From assembly GCA_964528425.1 (NCBI GenBank), contig CAZGTD010000056.1, positions 1 to 8,139 of the forward strand: 8,139 nucleotides of DNA, given 5' to 3'. This document shows, piece after piece, positions 1-6,187 of this stretch. Under the pieces are notes generated by a model that was given only the letters and a program-made list of their open reading frames with translations, was not told where the DNA came from and did not search any database. The DNA is from UBA3263 sp964528425 (GTDB lineage Bacteria; Bacteroidota; Bacteroidia; Bacteroidales; Muribaculaceae). Position 1 is the stretch's first letter; each line of letters begins with the position of its first letter. A program made the translations under genes and the position numbers.

Positions 1-80
1 TGGAACATCTATTGACATTATATTGATTTACAATGCGCTTTACTTTTGAAGAAGTAAAATAATCTCAACCCTACCCTTAA

Positions 81-117
81 AAAGCGGAGTGATGCCCAAC
101 CGGCACCACTCCGCTTT
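81..117. terminator. Strong hairpin, probable (possibly bidirectional) intrinsic terminator
   Basis: A perfect 11-bp stem is formed by 81-91 (AAAGCGGAGTG) and 107-117 (CACTCCGCTTT). After an A-C mismatch the stem continues with 4 bp (TGCC 93-96 with GGCA 102-105), closing a 5-base loop. Read on the + strand the hairpin is followed by only three Ts that belong to the stem. Read on the - strand it is followed by a run of five Ts, so it may work in both directions or better for a leftward transcript. It most likely ends transcription of a gene left of the window and insulates the promoter at 146-175. In the first 49 bases all three + frames meet a stop, so an upstream gene could end here, but none can be identified. 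Confidence 0.75.
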
Positions 118-143
118 CCATATAAAGTTTTCACACACATAAT

Positions 144-180
144 TGTTGCGGTTACAAAAAGAATCATTATATTTGCAACA
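144..180. repeat. Inverted repeat flanking the cassette promoter, possible operator
   Basis: TGTTGC (144-149) and GCAACA (175-180) form a perfect 6-bp inverted repeat. The arms touch the -33 and -7 promoter elements, and their centres are 31 bp apart, about three helical turns. This would suit a dimeric repressor closing off the promoter, as many toxin-antitoxin operons are autoregulated. A 6-bp match can arise by chance, so the operator role is inference only. Confidence 0.3.
146..175 (+). promoter_or_regulatory. Bacteroidetes-type promoter of the AbiEii-type cassette
   Basis: TATATTTG at 168-175 matches the Bacteroidetes primary-sigma -7 consensus TAnnTTTG exactly. A TTG at 146-148 lies 19 bases upstream, which fits the -33 element. 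Transcription would be expected to begin a few bases after 175, almost on top of the ATG at 180. The mRNA would therefore be leaderless or nearly so. The consensus match is seen in the sequence; the start site is inferred from the family pattern. Confidence 0.7.
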
Positions 181-539
181 TGGTTATCAGAAACAAACAA
201 GAAATCCAAAATATCAAAAATTCCCTACTTGAGCAACTCAAGCAGGAACATGCATTTTGGTCATACGAAACAGAATCAGCAAACAGTGATACCGTTAATG
301 ATGACTTGCTGATTGCGCTTACCATGCGCTTTCTCGATATCCAGGAAATCAATACGCTTTTCACCATTTTCTCAACCAAGAAAATAAAGAATGCCTGGAA
401 AAAACTACTCGTGCCTGAAGGCGATTACCTCTATACGCTGAACAGATTCTTCTCATGGTATTATTTCAAGGCTAAAAACCCCGACTCATACCTAAAAAAT
501 CTACAGACCCGCCACCTCAATAATCTGATTGGCGCATAA
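180..539 (+). CDS. Small hypothetical protein, candidate antitoxin partner of the AbiEii-type gene
   Basis: This 119-aa protein cannot be assigned with certainty. It has no signal peptide and no membrane segment. It looks mostly helical: a charged N-terminus (residues 1-25), an AFWSYE motif near residue 25-30, then a stretch around 42-70 (DLLIALTMRFLDIQEINTLF) and a basic segment with KKIKNAWKK. A C-terminal aromatic helix (RFFSWYYF) follows. From memory, small proteins with an FW-x-Y motif of this kind, such as those with DUF6922, often sit directly upstream of AbiEii genes in Bacteroidetes, so a distant relation is possible. It ends 5 bases before the toxin-like gene, so the two are probably co-transcribed. 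There is no evident winged-helix domain like that of classical AbiEi. The ATG at 180 is the only upstream start compatible with the promoter at 146-175. An antitoxin role is inferred from position. Confidence 0.8.
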   Translation: MVIRNKQEIQNIKNSLLEQLKQEHAFWSYETESANSDTVNDDLLIALTMRFLDIQEINTLFTIFSTKKIKNAWKKLLVPEGDYLYTLNRFFSWYYFKAKNPDSYLKNLQTRHLNNLIGA

Positions 540-544
540 CAGTA

Positions 545-1204
545 ATGAACGGACTTGCCCCACACACCGGCCGAATATTTGAGGCCATATCACGACTTGA
601 ATGTATTAAACCCTACGTCCTTGTCGGTGGCACCGCTCTATCTTTGCAGTTAAACACTCGTCAAAGCGAAGACCTCGACTTTATGTCGTGGCGTACCACC
701 AAAAACGAACGCAGAGAAGTTGACTGGCCAAAGATTCGCAAGGAACTGGAACAGATTGGCACTATAGAACGATGCGATATACTGGACTTTGACCATGTAG
801 AGTTTGTTGTGGACGGAGTGAAAATATCATTCTACGCAAGCCCTAACTATTCGCCGCTGCAGAACGAAATAACTTATCTCAACAACCTCCGCATTGCCGA
901 CTTGACTGCCATAGGAGCAATGAAAATGGAAGTAATGCTACGCCGCAGCAAATTCAGAGACTACTACGACCTCTACTCACTAATTATTGCCGGTGTAGAC
1001 CTAACGTCAATGATAAACCTGGCCTTGAAATATTCAGGCCACAGACTCAAATCCAAGAACCTTTTAGCCATACTCACAAGGTCAGACAGATTTATGCCTG
1101 ACGATAAATTCCGTACACTTGCACCCAAATATCAAGTAACACCCAAAGAAATCGAAGAGAAAATCAGGTCGATTATAAACGGTAACCGTAATTTTCTTCC
1201 CTGA
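545..1204 (+). CDS. Nucleotidyltransferase of the AbiEii/AbiGii toxin family
   Basis: This 219-aa protein is a DNA-polymerase-beta-fold nucleotidyltransferase of the AbiEii type. The motifs are intact: GGT at residues 28-30, then R39-x-SEDLDF with the metal-binding pair D43/D45, and KISFY near 93-97. The family signature K127...R134-S-K136-x-RD139-x-x-D142 follows. AbiEii proteins are the toxin half of type IV toxin-antitoxin and abortive phage-defence systems. Related enzymes such as MenT add nucleotides to tRNA acceptor ends; the substrate of this one is unknown. No motif appears to be lost, so the gene should be functional. It follows the candidate antitoxin by 5 bases. The C-terminal part (about 150-219) is helical and basic and may bind RNA or the antitoxin. 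The gene uses more A/T-ending codons than the downstream genes, which suggests acquisition by transfer. No terminator is visible after it. Confidence 0.88.
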   Translation: MNGLAPHTGRIFEAISRLECIKPYVLVGGTALSLQLNTRQSEDLDFMSWRTTKNERREVDWPKIRKELEQIGTIERCDILDFDHVEFVVDGVKISFYASPNYSPLQNEITYLNNLRIADLTAIGAMKMEVMLRRSKFRDYYDLYSLIIAGVDLTSMINLALKYSGHRLKSKNLLAILTRSDRFMPDDKFRTLAPKYQVTPKEIEEKIRSIINGNRNFLP

Positions 1205-1209
1205 CTCTC

Positions 1210-1233
1210 GGGTGGGCAATTTTTGGGGTGGGG
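1210..1233 (+). other. G-rich spacer, potential G-quadruplex
   Basis: Four runs of three or four Gs occur on the + strand at 1210-1212, 1214-1216, 1225-1228 and 1230-1233, with loops of 1, 8 and 1 bases. The pattern fits a simple quadruplex rule and would be present in the mRNA. It lies in the 48-base gap between the AbiEii stop and the lipoprotein start. The coding strand elsewhere is richer in C than in G runs, so it stands out. Whether it folds is unknown. Confidence 0.35.
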
Positions 1234-1252
1234 AGCGCGTTATATGGTTGTT

Positions 1253-2602
1253 ATGAAGAATATTCTGATAGCTATTATATTTCTGTTGGGCCTTTCGAGC
1301 TGCATTGTCGACGGTTTCGACACCTCTCCCTCAGCCCAGCCTACTTTTTCGACCGGCGCCGAAGGCCTCGACATGGGTCTCTATTACTCCGGCATACCTT
1401 CGCCAACCTCTAACCTACGGATAATAAATCCAAACCGCAAGCTCATCAACCTTTCGGAAGTGAGGTTACGCTCCGGCGAATATTTCCGCATCAACGTCGA
1501 CGGGCAGTCGGGCAAAGTTTTCAACAACGTTGAAATCCGGCCCAACGACTCGGTCTACGTTTTTGTTGAATGCACGCTTCCCTCACCTCAAAGCGCCGAG
1601 CCGACGCCCTATGAGGACTGGCTCGAGGTGACCACCAACGGCGTTACCAAGTCAGTGCGCATAACCGCCAGTGGCCAGCGCGTAAACCTGATCCGCGGCC
1701 TTACAGTCGACTCTGACCGCATGCTGAGCGCCGAAGTTCCGAACCTGATTTACGACACTCTGCGCGTGGCATCCGGCGCTACGCTAACTATTGCTCCCGG
1801 CTCCCGACTGCTATTCCACGACCGTGCAGCCCTGGTTGTTGACGGTACTCTGATCAGCAACGGCTCCGCCGAGCAACCCATAGAGCTACGCGGCGACCGC
1901 ACCAATAATGTTGTGGCCGACATTTCCTACGAGGTTATGTCGAACCAGTGGGAGGGCGTGCGCTTCTCATCAACCAGCCGCGGCAACCACTTGGCCTACA
2001 CTTCAATTATCAACACCTGCCAGGGCGTGCGAGTTGACTCGCTGGCCGACCTGACCATGATTAACTCCCGCCTTTATAACTCGGGCGGGCGCCAGCTCGA
2101 GGCTGCAGACTCAACAACCGTCACGGCCCTCGGCTGCGAAATTTCCAACGCCGCCGACGCCCTGCTCTATCTTGGCGCAGGCAAGTTTCTGTTCGACCGC
2201 GCAACCATTGCCAACTGGTATCTGTTCAAATGGCCCAGCGAAGAAATCATAGTGTTCGCCAACCCCGAAAACACATCGGCCGACTTTGCAAACTCCATAA
2301 TCTATGGGCGCGACACCCCCGTCAACGATTACTCCGACCCCACCACACAGAATATCTGGTTCCGCCGCTGCATGTTTGCCTCCGGAGGGTCCGACGACGA
2401 CCGCTACATCAATTGCCTGTGGGAAACCGACCCGCTGCTGCAATATTCCCTTACCGATTATACCTTCACCTTTATTCCCGCGGCCGATTCTCCGGCCATC
2501 AATGCCGCCGACCCGGCCTTTGACTCACCGGCGCTCCCTGCCGACGACCGCTTCGGCCGTCCTCGCGGCCTGACTCTCGGCGCCTACGCCCCCGCGCCAT
2601 AA
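1253..2602 (+). CDS. Lipoprotein with beta-helix-like (right-handed parallel) repeat region
   Basis: This 449-aa exported lipoprotein of unknown substrate starts MKNILIAIIF and has the lipobox LSSC, with C17 as the lipidated residue. The ATG at 1253 puts the basic n-region directly before the hydrophobic core; in-frame starts at 1223 (TTG) and 1244 would add an atypical leader. The residues after Cys (IVDGFD) are not a strong Bacteroidetes surface-export signal, so surface exposure is open. Residues about 30-150 look like an all-beta, DUF1573/Ig-like domain. From about 165 to 340 there are short beta repeats with Asn and Asp turns (for example LRVASGATLTIAPGS near 170), typical of pectate-lyase-like beta-helices. 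The C-terminus (413-446) carries SPAINA...DDRFGRPRG...LGAY, resembling the closing motif of choice-of-anchor Q beta-helix proteins. No catalytic residues can be named. It may bind or cleave polysaccharide, or be structural. It probably has its own transcription context and is not part of the AbiEii pair. Confidence 0.85.
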   Translation: MKNILIAIIFLLGLSSCIVDGFDTSPSAQPTFSTGAEGLDMGLYYSGIPSPTSNLRIINPNRKLINLSEVRLRSGEYFRINVDGQSGKVFNNVEIRPNDSVYVFVECTLPSPQSAEPTPYEDWLEVTTNGVTKSVRITASGQRVNLIRGLTVDSDRMLSAEVPNLIYDTLRVASGATLTIAPGSRLLFHDRAALVVDGTLISNGSAEQPIELRGDRTNNVVADISYEVMSNQWEGVRFSSTSRGNHLAYTSIINTCQGVRVDSLADLTMINSRLYNSGGRQLEAADSTTVTALGCEISNAADALLYLGAGKFLFDRATIANWYLFKWPSEEIIVFANPENTSADFANSIIYGRDTPVNDYSDPTTQNIWFRRCMFASGGSDDDRYINCLWETDPLLQYSLTDYTFTFIPAADSPAINAADPAFDSPALPADDRFGRPRGLTLGAYAPAP

Positions 2603-2617
2603 AGCGCGTAAAATTTT
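2593..2617 (+). terminator. Weak hairpin with A/T tail at the end of the lipoprotein gene
   Basis: CGCGC (2593-2597) and GCGCG (2604-2608) pair around a 6-base loop that contains the stop codon (2600-2602). The stem is followed by TAAAATTTT. It is only 5 bp long but all G-C. It would separate the lipoprotein gene from the next operon, whose promoter lies at 2646-2677. The shortness of the stem keeps confidence low. Confidence 0.35.
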
Positions 2618-2645
2618 CCTCCGTTAATAAAGTTTTCTGAAAAGT

Positions 2646-2677
2646 TTTGGTGATTGTTGGAAAAGTGTGTAAATTTG
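2646..2677 (+). promoter_or_regulatory. Bacteroidetes-type promoter of the yip1-smpB-ftsK operon
   Basis: TTTG (2646-2649) and TAAATTTG (2670-2677) match the -33 (TTTG) and -7 (TAnnTTTG) Bacteroidetes consensus exactly, separated by 20 bases. Transcription should start around 2682-2686, just before the ATG at 2692. This rules out the in-frame TTG at 2647 as the translation start. An AAAGTTTT direct repeat (2629-2636 and 2641-2648) overlaps the -33 element. It is the best visible promoter for the whole downstream gene set. Confidence 0.78.
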
Positions 2678-2691
2678 CAATTGTAAATTTT

Positions 2692-3243
2692 ATGCTTCTC
2701 CACTACCTGAAGTTGATGATTCAGATTCTCATGGCGCCGTCGCGCGGATGGGAAGATGTCGGCGCCGATAATTCCGATGCCCGCACCGTTGTGCGTAGTG
2801 CCTTGCTCCCCCTGGTAATACTGGCAACGGCAACCGTGGGCTTCGAGGCGTTCTATCAGCTCCATCCGTCGGTGGTAGGGCTGATAATCAGAGCTATCGC
2901 GTTTTTTGCGAGCTATATGATTGCGTATTACTGCGGAGTTGCGGTGCTGACGTTCGCCCTGCCCCGCCTGGCAATCGACGGAACCGTTGACCGCAACCGC
3001 GTCGAGCTGTTTTGCGCCTATTGCACCGGCATGATGACCCTTATAGGAGTTCTCCGCAATCTGCTGCCTATGGAGCTGACCCTGTTGCAGTTCCTGCCGA
3101 TTTATGTAGTCGTTGTTATCTGCATCGGACGCACATTTCTCGACGTTGACGAACGCAACATTTTCCGCTTTGCAGCCTTTGCAATCGTGGGGCTCATACT
3201 CCCGGTCTACCTTATTGACTGGCTGCTGACCCGCGTAGCCTAA
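2692..3243 (+). CDS. Yip1-family-like integral membrane protein
   Basis: This 183-aa inner-membrane protein has a short amphipathic N-terminus ending in APSRGWEDV (residues 15-23), which resembles the P-x-x-x-WE motif before the first membrane segment of Bacteroidetes Yip1-like proteins. About five hydrophobic segments follow, near 36-55, 61-90, 107-124, 129-146 and 158-179, with the charged stretch D96-R105 between segments two and three. The role of bacterial Yip1-like proteins is unknown. The ATG at 2692 is chosen because the promoter ends at 2677 and the upstream TTG at 2647 lies before transcription would begin. ATGs at 2716 and 2731 remain possible. smpB begins 17 bases after the stop with no clear promoter between, so co-transcription is likely. 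Confidence 0.75.
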   Translation: MLLHYLKLMIQILMAPSRGWEDVGADNSDARTVVRSALLPLVILATATVGFEAFYQLHPSVVGLIIRAIAFFASYMIAYYCGVAVLTFALPRLAIDGTVDRNRVELFCAYCTGMMTLIGVLRNLLPMELTLLQFLPIYVVVVICIGRTFLDVDERNIFRFAAFAIVGLILPVYLIDWLLTRVA

Positions 3244-3260
3244 CTCTTTTATTCTACCGG

Positions 3261-3713
3261 ATGAAATTCAAAGAAGTTAACATAAAAAACAGAAGGGCCA
3301 CTTTCGACTATGCTATCGGCGACACCTTCACGGCCGGCATCGTGCTGACCGGAACGGAAATCAAGAGCATCCGCCTGGGCAAAGCCTCGCTGGTCGACAC
3401 CTTCTGCTATATCCACAACGGCGAAGTATGGGTTAAAAACATGTATATCGCCGAATATTTCTACGGCACCTACAATAACCACACCGAACGCCGCGAACGC
3501 AAGCTACTGCTGAACCGCAAGGAAATCCGGCAGCTCGAAAAAGAAAATCAGGTTCCCGGCAACACCATAGTGCCGCTGAAGCTGTTTATATCCGACCGCG
3601 GGCTGGCCAAGCTGGTTATCGGCATCGGCCGGGGCAAAAAAGAATACGATAAACGCCAGTCAATCAAGGAGCGTGACGATAAGCGCGCCATAGCCCGAGC
3701 CTTTCAGAAATAA
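3261..3713 (+). CDS. smpB: SsrA-binding protein SmpB
   Basis: This 150-aa protein has the usual SmpB length. It binds tmRNA and delivers it to stalled ribosomes for trans-translation in the cytoplasm. Diagnostic segments are all present: NRRATFDY near residue 10, GIVLTGTEIKSIRLGKASL at about 26-44, NHTERRERKLLLNRKEI at 73-89, then VPLKLF and the ARGKK-like GRGKKEYDKRQ near 123-133. The basic C-terminal tail (DDKRAIARAFQK) is the part that folds into the empty mRNA channel. The stop codon TAA (3711-3713) overlaps the ftsK start ATG by one base (TAATG), implying coupled translation. The ssrA gene itself is not in this window. Confidence 0.97.
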   Translation: MKFKEVNIKNRRATFDYAIGDTFTAGIVLTGTEIKSIRLGKASLVDTFCYIHNGEVWVKNMYIAEYFYGTYNNHTERRERKLLLNRKEIRQLEKENQVPGNTIVPLKLFISDRGLAKLVIGIGRGKKEYDKRQSIKERDDKRAIARAFQK

Positions 3714-6187
3714 TGAGCGAATACTATAACCCCTATCAGGAAGAGCCGGCCCCCCAACCGGCCCCTACCCCGCAGCCCGACGAAAAGCCGCGCGGCGAAG
3801 CGCGCCATAAAAGCAAGCCCAAAACGCGGCCTAAAAAGCAGTCAACCATGCAGCTGCCGACCATTGACCCGAGGGTCAAGATGTTCAGCGGTATAATTCT
3901 GCTGCTCTTTGCCGCCTACTGTCTGGTAGCCGCCATATCGTCTCTGCTCCACGCCGGAGCCGACCAGGCTGCGCTGCAATATAACTCGCTGGGCCAGATA
4001 GTAACCTCCGGCGCACAGGTTACCAACGATGCCGGTCCGGCCGGCGCAAAGATTGCCAACTTTATGCTGGTCGACACCCTCGGCCTGGGGTCGCTCGTTG
4101 TAATTTACTGGCTTACCATGATAGGGCTCAGGCTCCTTGGCGCAGTAAAATTCCGATTCTGGTCGCTAACACTGAAGTGCCTCATTCTTGCAATCAGCAT
4201 CAGCGTGGTTGTCGGCCTCGTCATGTATGGTTTCAGTGGCCCCGTCCGCTTTGGCGGTCGCCACGGCTACTATGTAAACAACTGGTTGATTGAATATACC
4301 TCACCCATTGGCGCAATTTGCGTCAGTGTAGCTCTGGTTTCGCTGGTTTCAATAATATTCCTCACGCAAATCAGCCGCGCCATTTCCGCCCTGCGGGCCC
4401 GCGCCTCTCGCCCCAAAAAGGTTGCCGACGAACAGCCGGCAACAATCTCCGACCAGCCAGACTTGTCTGACCAACCCGACCCATCCGACTTAACCGACCA
4501 GCCATTGGAAAGCCTCGAAGATATCTTCGAAAATCCGCAGCCTGAGCCCGACGAGTCTGACCGATCGGACATATCCGACCGGACTGACCAACCCGACCCG
4601 TCTGACCAACCCGCCGAAGAAAACTTCGAAGTAATCGCCAACGAAATCGAAGTTGCCGACAAAGTGCAGTCCGAGGCCTACGACCCCACCGCCGACCTTT
4701 CGTTCTTCCACTTTCCGCCAATCGATCTGCTCGAAGACCGCGTAGGCTCGAAGGTTACGGTCGACACCGAAGAACAGGAAGCAAACAAACAGCGCATTAT
4801 CGATGCCCTGGCGCAATTCAACATCAAGATTCAGTCAATCCGCGCAACCGTTGGGCCAACAATCACCCTCTTCGAGGTAGTTCCCGACACCGGCCAACGC
4901 ATCGCCGCCATCAAGCGCGTAGAAGAAGACCTTGCCCTGGCCCTGAAAGCAACCGGCATACGAATCATCGCCCCCATTCCCGGCCGCGGCACCATAGGCA
5001 TCGAAGTGCCCAACAACGACCCGCAGGTAGTTTCCATGCGCTCGATTATCGCATCCAAAAAATTCCAGGAGTGCAAACATGAACTGCCGATGGCACTCGG
5101 AGCAACGATTTCCAACGAGGTTTTCATTGCCGACCTGGCAAAGATGCCCCACCTGCTCGTTGCCGGTGCTACAGGTCAGGGCAAATCCGTTGGCCTCAAC
5201 GCAATAATCACTTCCCTGCTCTATAAAAAACACCCGGCCGAACTTAAATTCGTGCTCGTCGACCCCAAATCGGTGGAATTCTCGCTCTACCGCGTGCTCG
5301 AAAACCACTATCTTGCAAAACTCCCCGACGAGGAAGAAGCCGTAATTACCGAACCCGGAAAGGTTATAGCAACCCTTAACTCGCTCTGCGTAGAGATGGA
5401 AAACCGCTATACGCTACTGAAAAACGCCGGCTGCCGAACCATTCTGGAATATAACGCAAAATTCACCGGCCGGCGGCTGAACCCCGAAAAAGGCCACCGG
5501 TTCCTGCCCTACATAGTTCTGATTATCGACGAGTTCGCCGACCTGATAATGACTGCTGGCAAAGAAATCGAAACTCCTATATGCCGAATCGCCCAAAAGG
5601 CGCGAGCAGTAGGCATCCACGCCATTATCGCCACCCAGCGTCCGTCGGTCAACGTACTTACAGGCCTGATCAAGGCCCAGTTTCCGGGCCGCATAGCCTT
5701 CCGCGTGGCCCAGAGCCAGGACTCCAAAACCATTCTCGACTGCTCCGGCGCCCACCAGCTGATTGGCCGCGGCGACATGTTCTTCTCAACCAACGGAAAC
5801 ATGACCCGCGTTCAGTGCGCGTTTATCGACACCCCGGAAGTTGAAAGCATCTGCACCCACATTTCCGAACAGCAAGGCTACCCGTGTGCCTACGAACTGC
5901 CCGAATACGTTCCCGACCTCGGGGGCGACGGAGGCGGCGCGGCTTTCGGGGGCACTCCCGGCTCGAACTTCGACCGCGACCCGCTTTTCGAAGAAGCAGC
6001 GCGCTTTTTGGTCGGAGCGGGCAACACCGCCTCTACATCGTCGCTCCAGCGCCGCTACAACATCGGCTATAACCGTGCCGGCCGCCTGATGGACCAGCTC
6101 GAAGCCGCCGGCATTGTAGGACCCGCAATAGGCTCCAAACCGCGAAATATCCTGGTCGACGTCATGACCCTTGACTCAATGTTCTGA
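3713..6187 (+). CDS. ftsK: DNA translocase FtsK
   Basis: This 824-aa FtsK/SpoIIIE translocase is anchored at the division septum. It pumps DNA with ATP and activates XerCD recombination at dif, resolving chromosome dimers. A Pro/Lys-rich tail (1-50) is followed by four membrane segments near 57-79, 115-143, 151-173 and 197-220. A variable acidic linker (about 221-330) holds two tandem repeat blocks, described separately. The motor follows: an alpha domain beginning with FPPIDLL at 334-340, Walker A GATGQGKS at 485-492 (K491), and Walker B LIIDEF at 603-608 (D606, E607). The TQRPSVNVLTGLIK and LIGRGDMFF signatures of the RecA-like beta domain are present. A Gly-rich hinge (about 740-755) leads to the gamma winged helix (756-824), which in relatives reads KOPS and contacts XerD. 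The gene overlaps smpB and the LolA-like gene by one base each. Confidence 0.97.
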   Translation: MSEYYNPYQEEPAPQPAPTPQPDEKPRGEARHKSKPKTRPKKQSTMQLPTIDPRVKMFSGIILLLFAAYCLVAAISSLLHAGADQAALQYNSLGQIVTSGAQVTNDAGPAGAKIANFMLVDTLGLGSLVVIYWLTMIGLRLLGAVKFRFWSLTLKCLILAISISVVVGLVMYGFSGPVRFGGRHGYYVNNWLIEYTSPIGAICVSVALVSLVSIIFLTQISRAISALRARASRPKKVADEQPATISDQPDLSDQPDPSDLTDQPLESLEDIFENPQPEPDESDRSDISDRTDQPDPSDQPAEENFEVIANEIEVADKVQSEAYDPTADLSFFHFPPIDLLEDRVGSKVTVDTEEQEANKQRIIDALAQFNIKIQSIRATVGPTITLFEVVPDTGQRIAAIKRVEEDLALALKATGIRIIAPIPGRGTIGIEVPNNDPQVVSMRSIIASKKFQECKHELPMALGATISNEVFIADLAKMPHLLVAGATGQGKSVGLNAIITSLLYKKHPAELKFVLVDPKSVEFSLYRVLENHYLAKLPDEEEAVITEPGKVIATLNSLCVEMENRYTLLKNAGCRTILEYNAKFTGRRLNPEKGHRFLPYIVLIIDEFADLIMTAGKEIETPICRIAQKARAVGIHAIIATQRPSVNVLTGLIKAQFPGRIAFRVAQSQDSKTILDCSGAHQLIGRGDMFFSTNGNMTRVQCAFIDTPEVESICTHISEQQGYPCAYELPEYVPDLGGDGGGAAFGGTPGSNFDRDPLFEEAARFLVGAGNTASTSSLQRRYNIGYNRAGRLMDQLEAAGIVGPAIGSKPRNILVDVMTLDSMF
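4448..4609 (+). repeat. Two blocks of six 9-bp TCNGACNNN repeats in the FtsK linker
   Basis: Repeat units begin at 4448, 4457, 4466, 4475, 4484 and 4493, and again at 4556, 4565, 4574, 4583, 4592 and 4601. The period is exactly 9 bases in both blocks. Each unit encodes S/T/P-D-x, for example SDQ, PDP, SDR. Most units keep the GAC Asp codon and the TCNGAC core, so similarity exists at the DNA level as well as in the protein. The blocks are separated by 54 unrepeated bases (4502-4555). Within the second block TCGGA (4565-4569) and TCCGA (4574-4578) form a small inverted repeat. The region is disordered, acidic linker in FtsK (residues 246-263 and 282-299). Confidence 0.85.

Noticed and set aside
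41..117. Possible small RNA: TACTTTTG at 41-48 as a -7 element followed by the hairpin at 81-117
   Set aside because: The -7 match is exact, but the nearest TTG elements give spacings of 15 or 26 bases rather than about 19-21, and the hairpin lacks a proper T-run on this strand.
18..209. Open frame on the - strand coding 63 residues
   Set aside because: It runs through the hairpin and the promoter, has no family resemblance, and overlaps the start of the well-supported + strand gene.
1218..1225. AATTTTTG as a promoter for the lipoprotein gene
   Set aside because: It has one mismatch to TAnnTTTG and no TTG at the right distance upstream.
1223..1252. Upstream TTG (1223) or ATG (1244) start for the lipoprotein
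   Set aside because: They would place a non-signal-like stretch before the MKN...LSSC lipoprotein signal, which is ideally positioned when starting at 1253.
2647..2691. TTG start at 2647 for the Yip1-like protein
   Set aside because: It lies within the promoter, before the expected transcription start.
4270..4816. Long - strand open frames opposite the FtsK linker
   Set aside because: They mirror the SDx repeats and GC-rich codon bias of ftsK, show no family resemblance and overlap a firmly identified gene.
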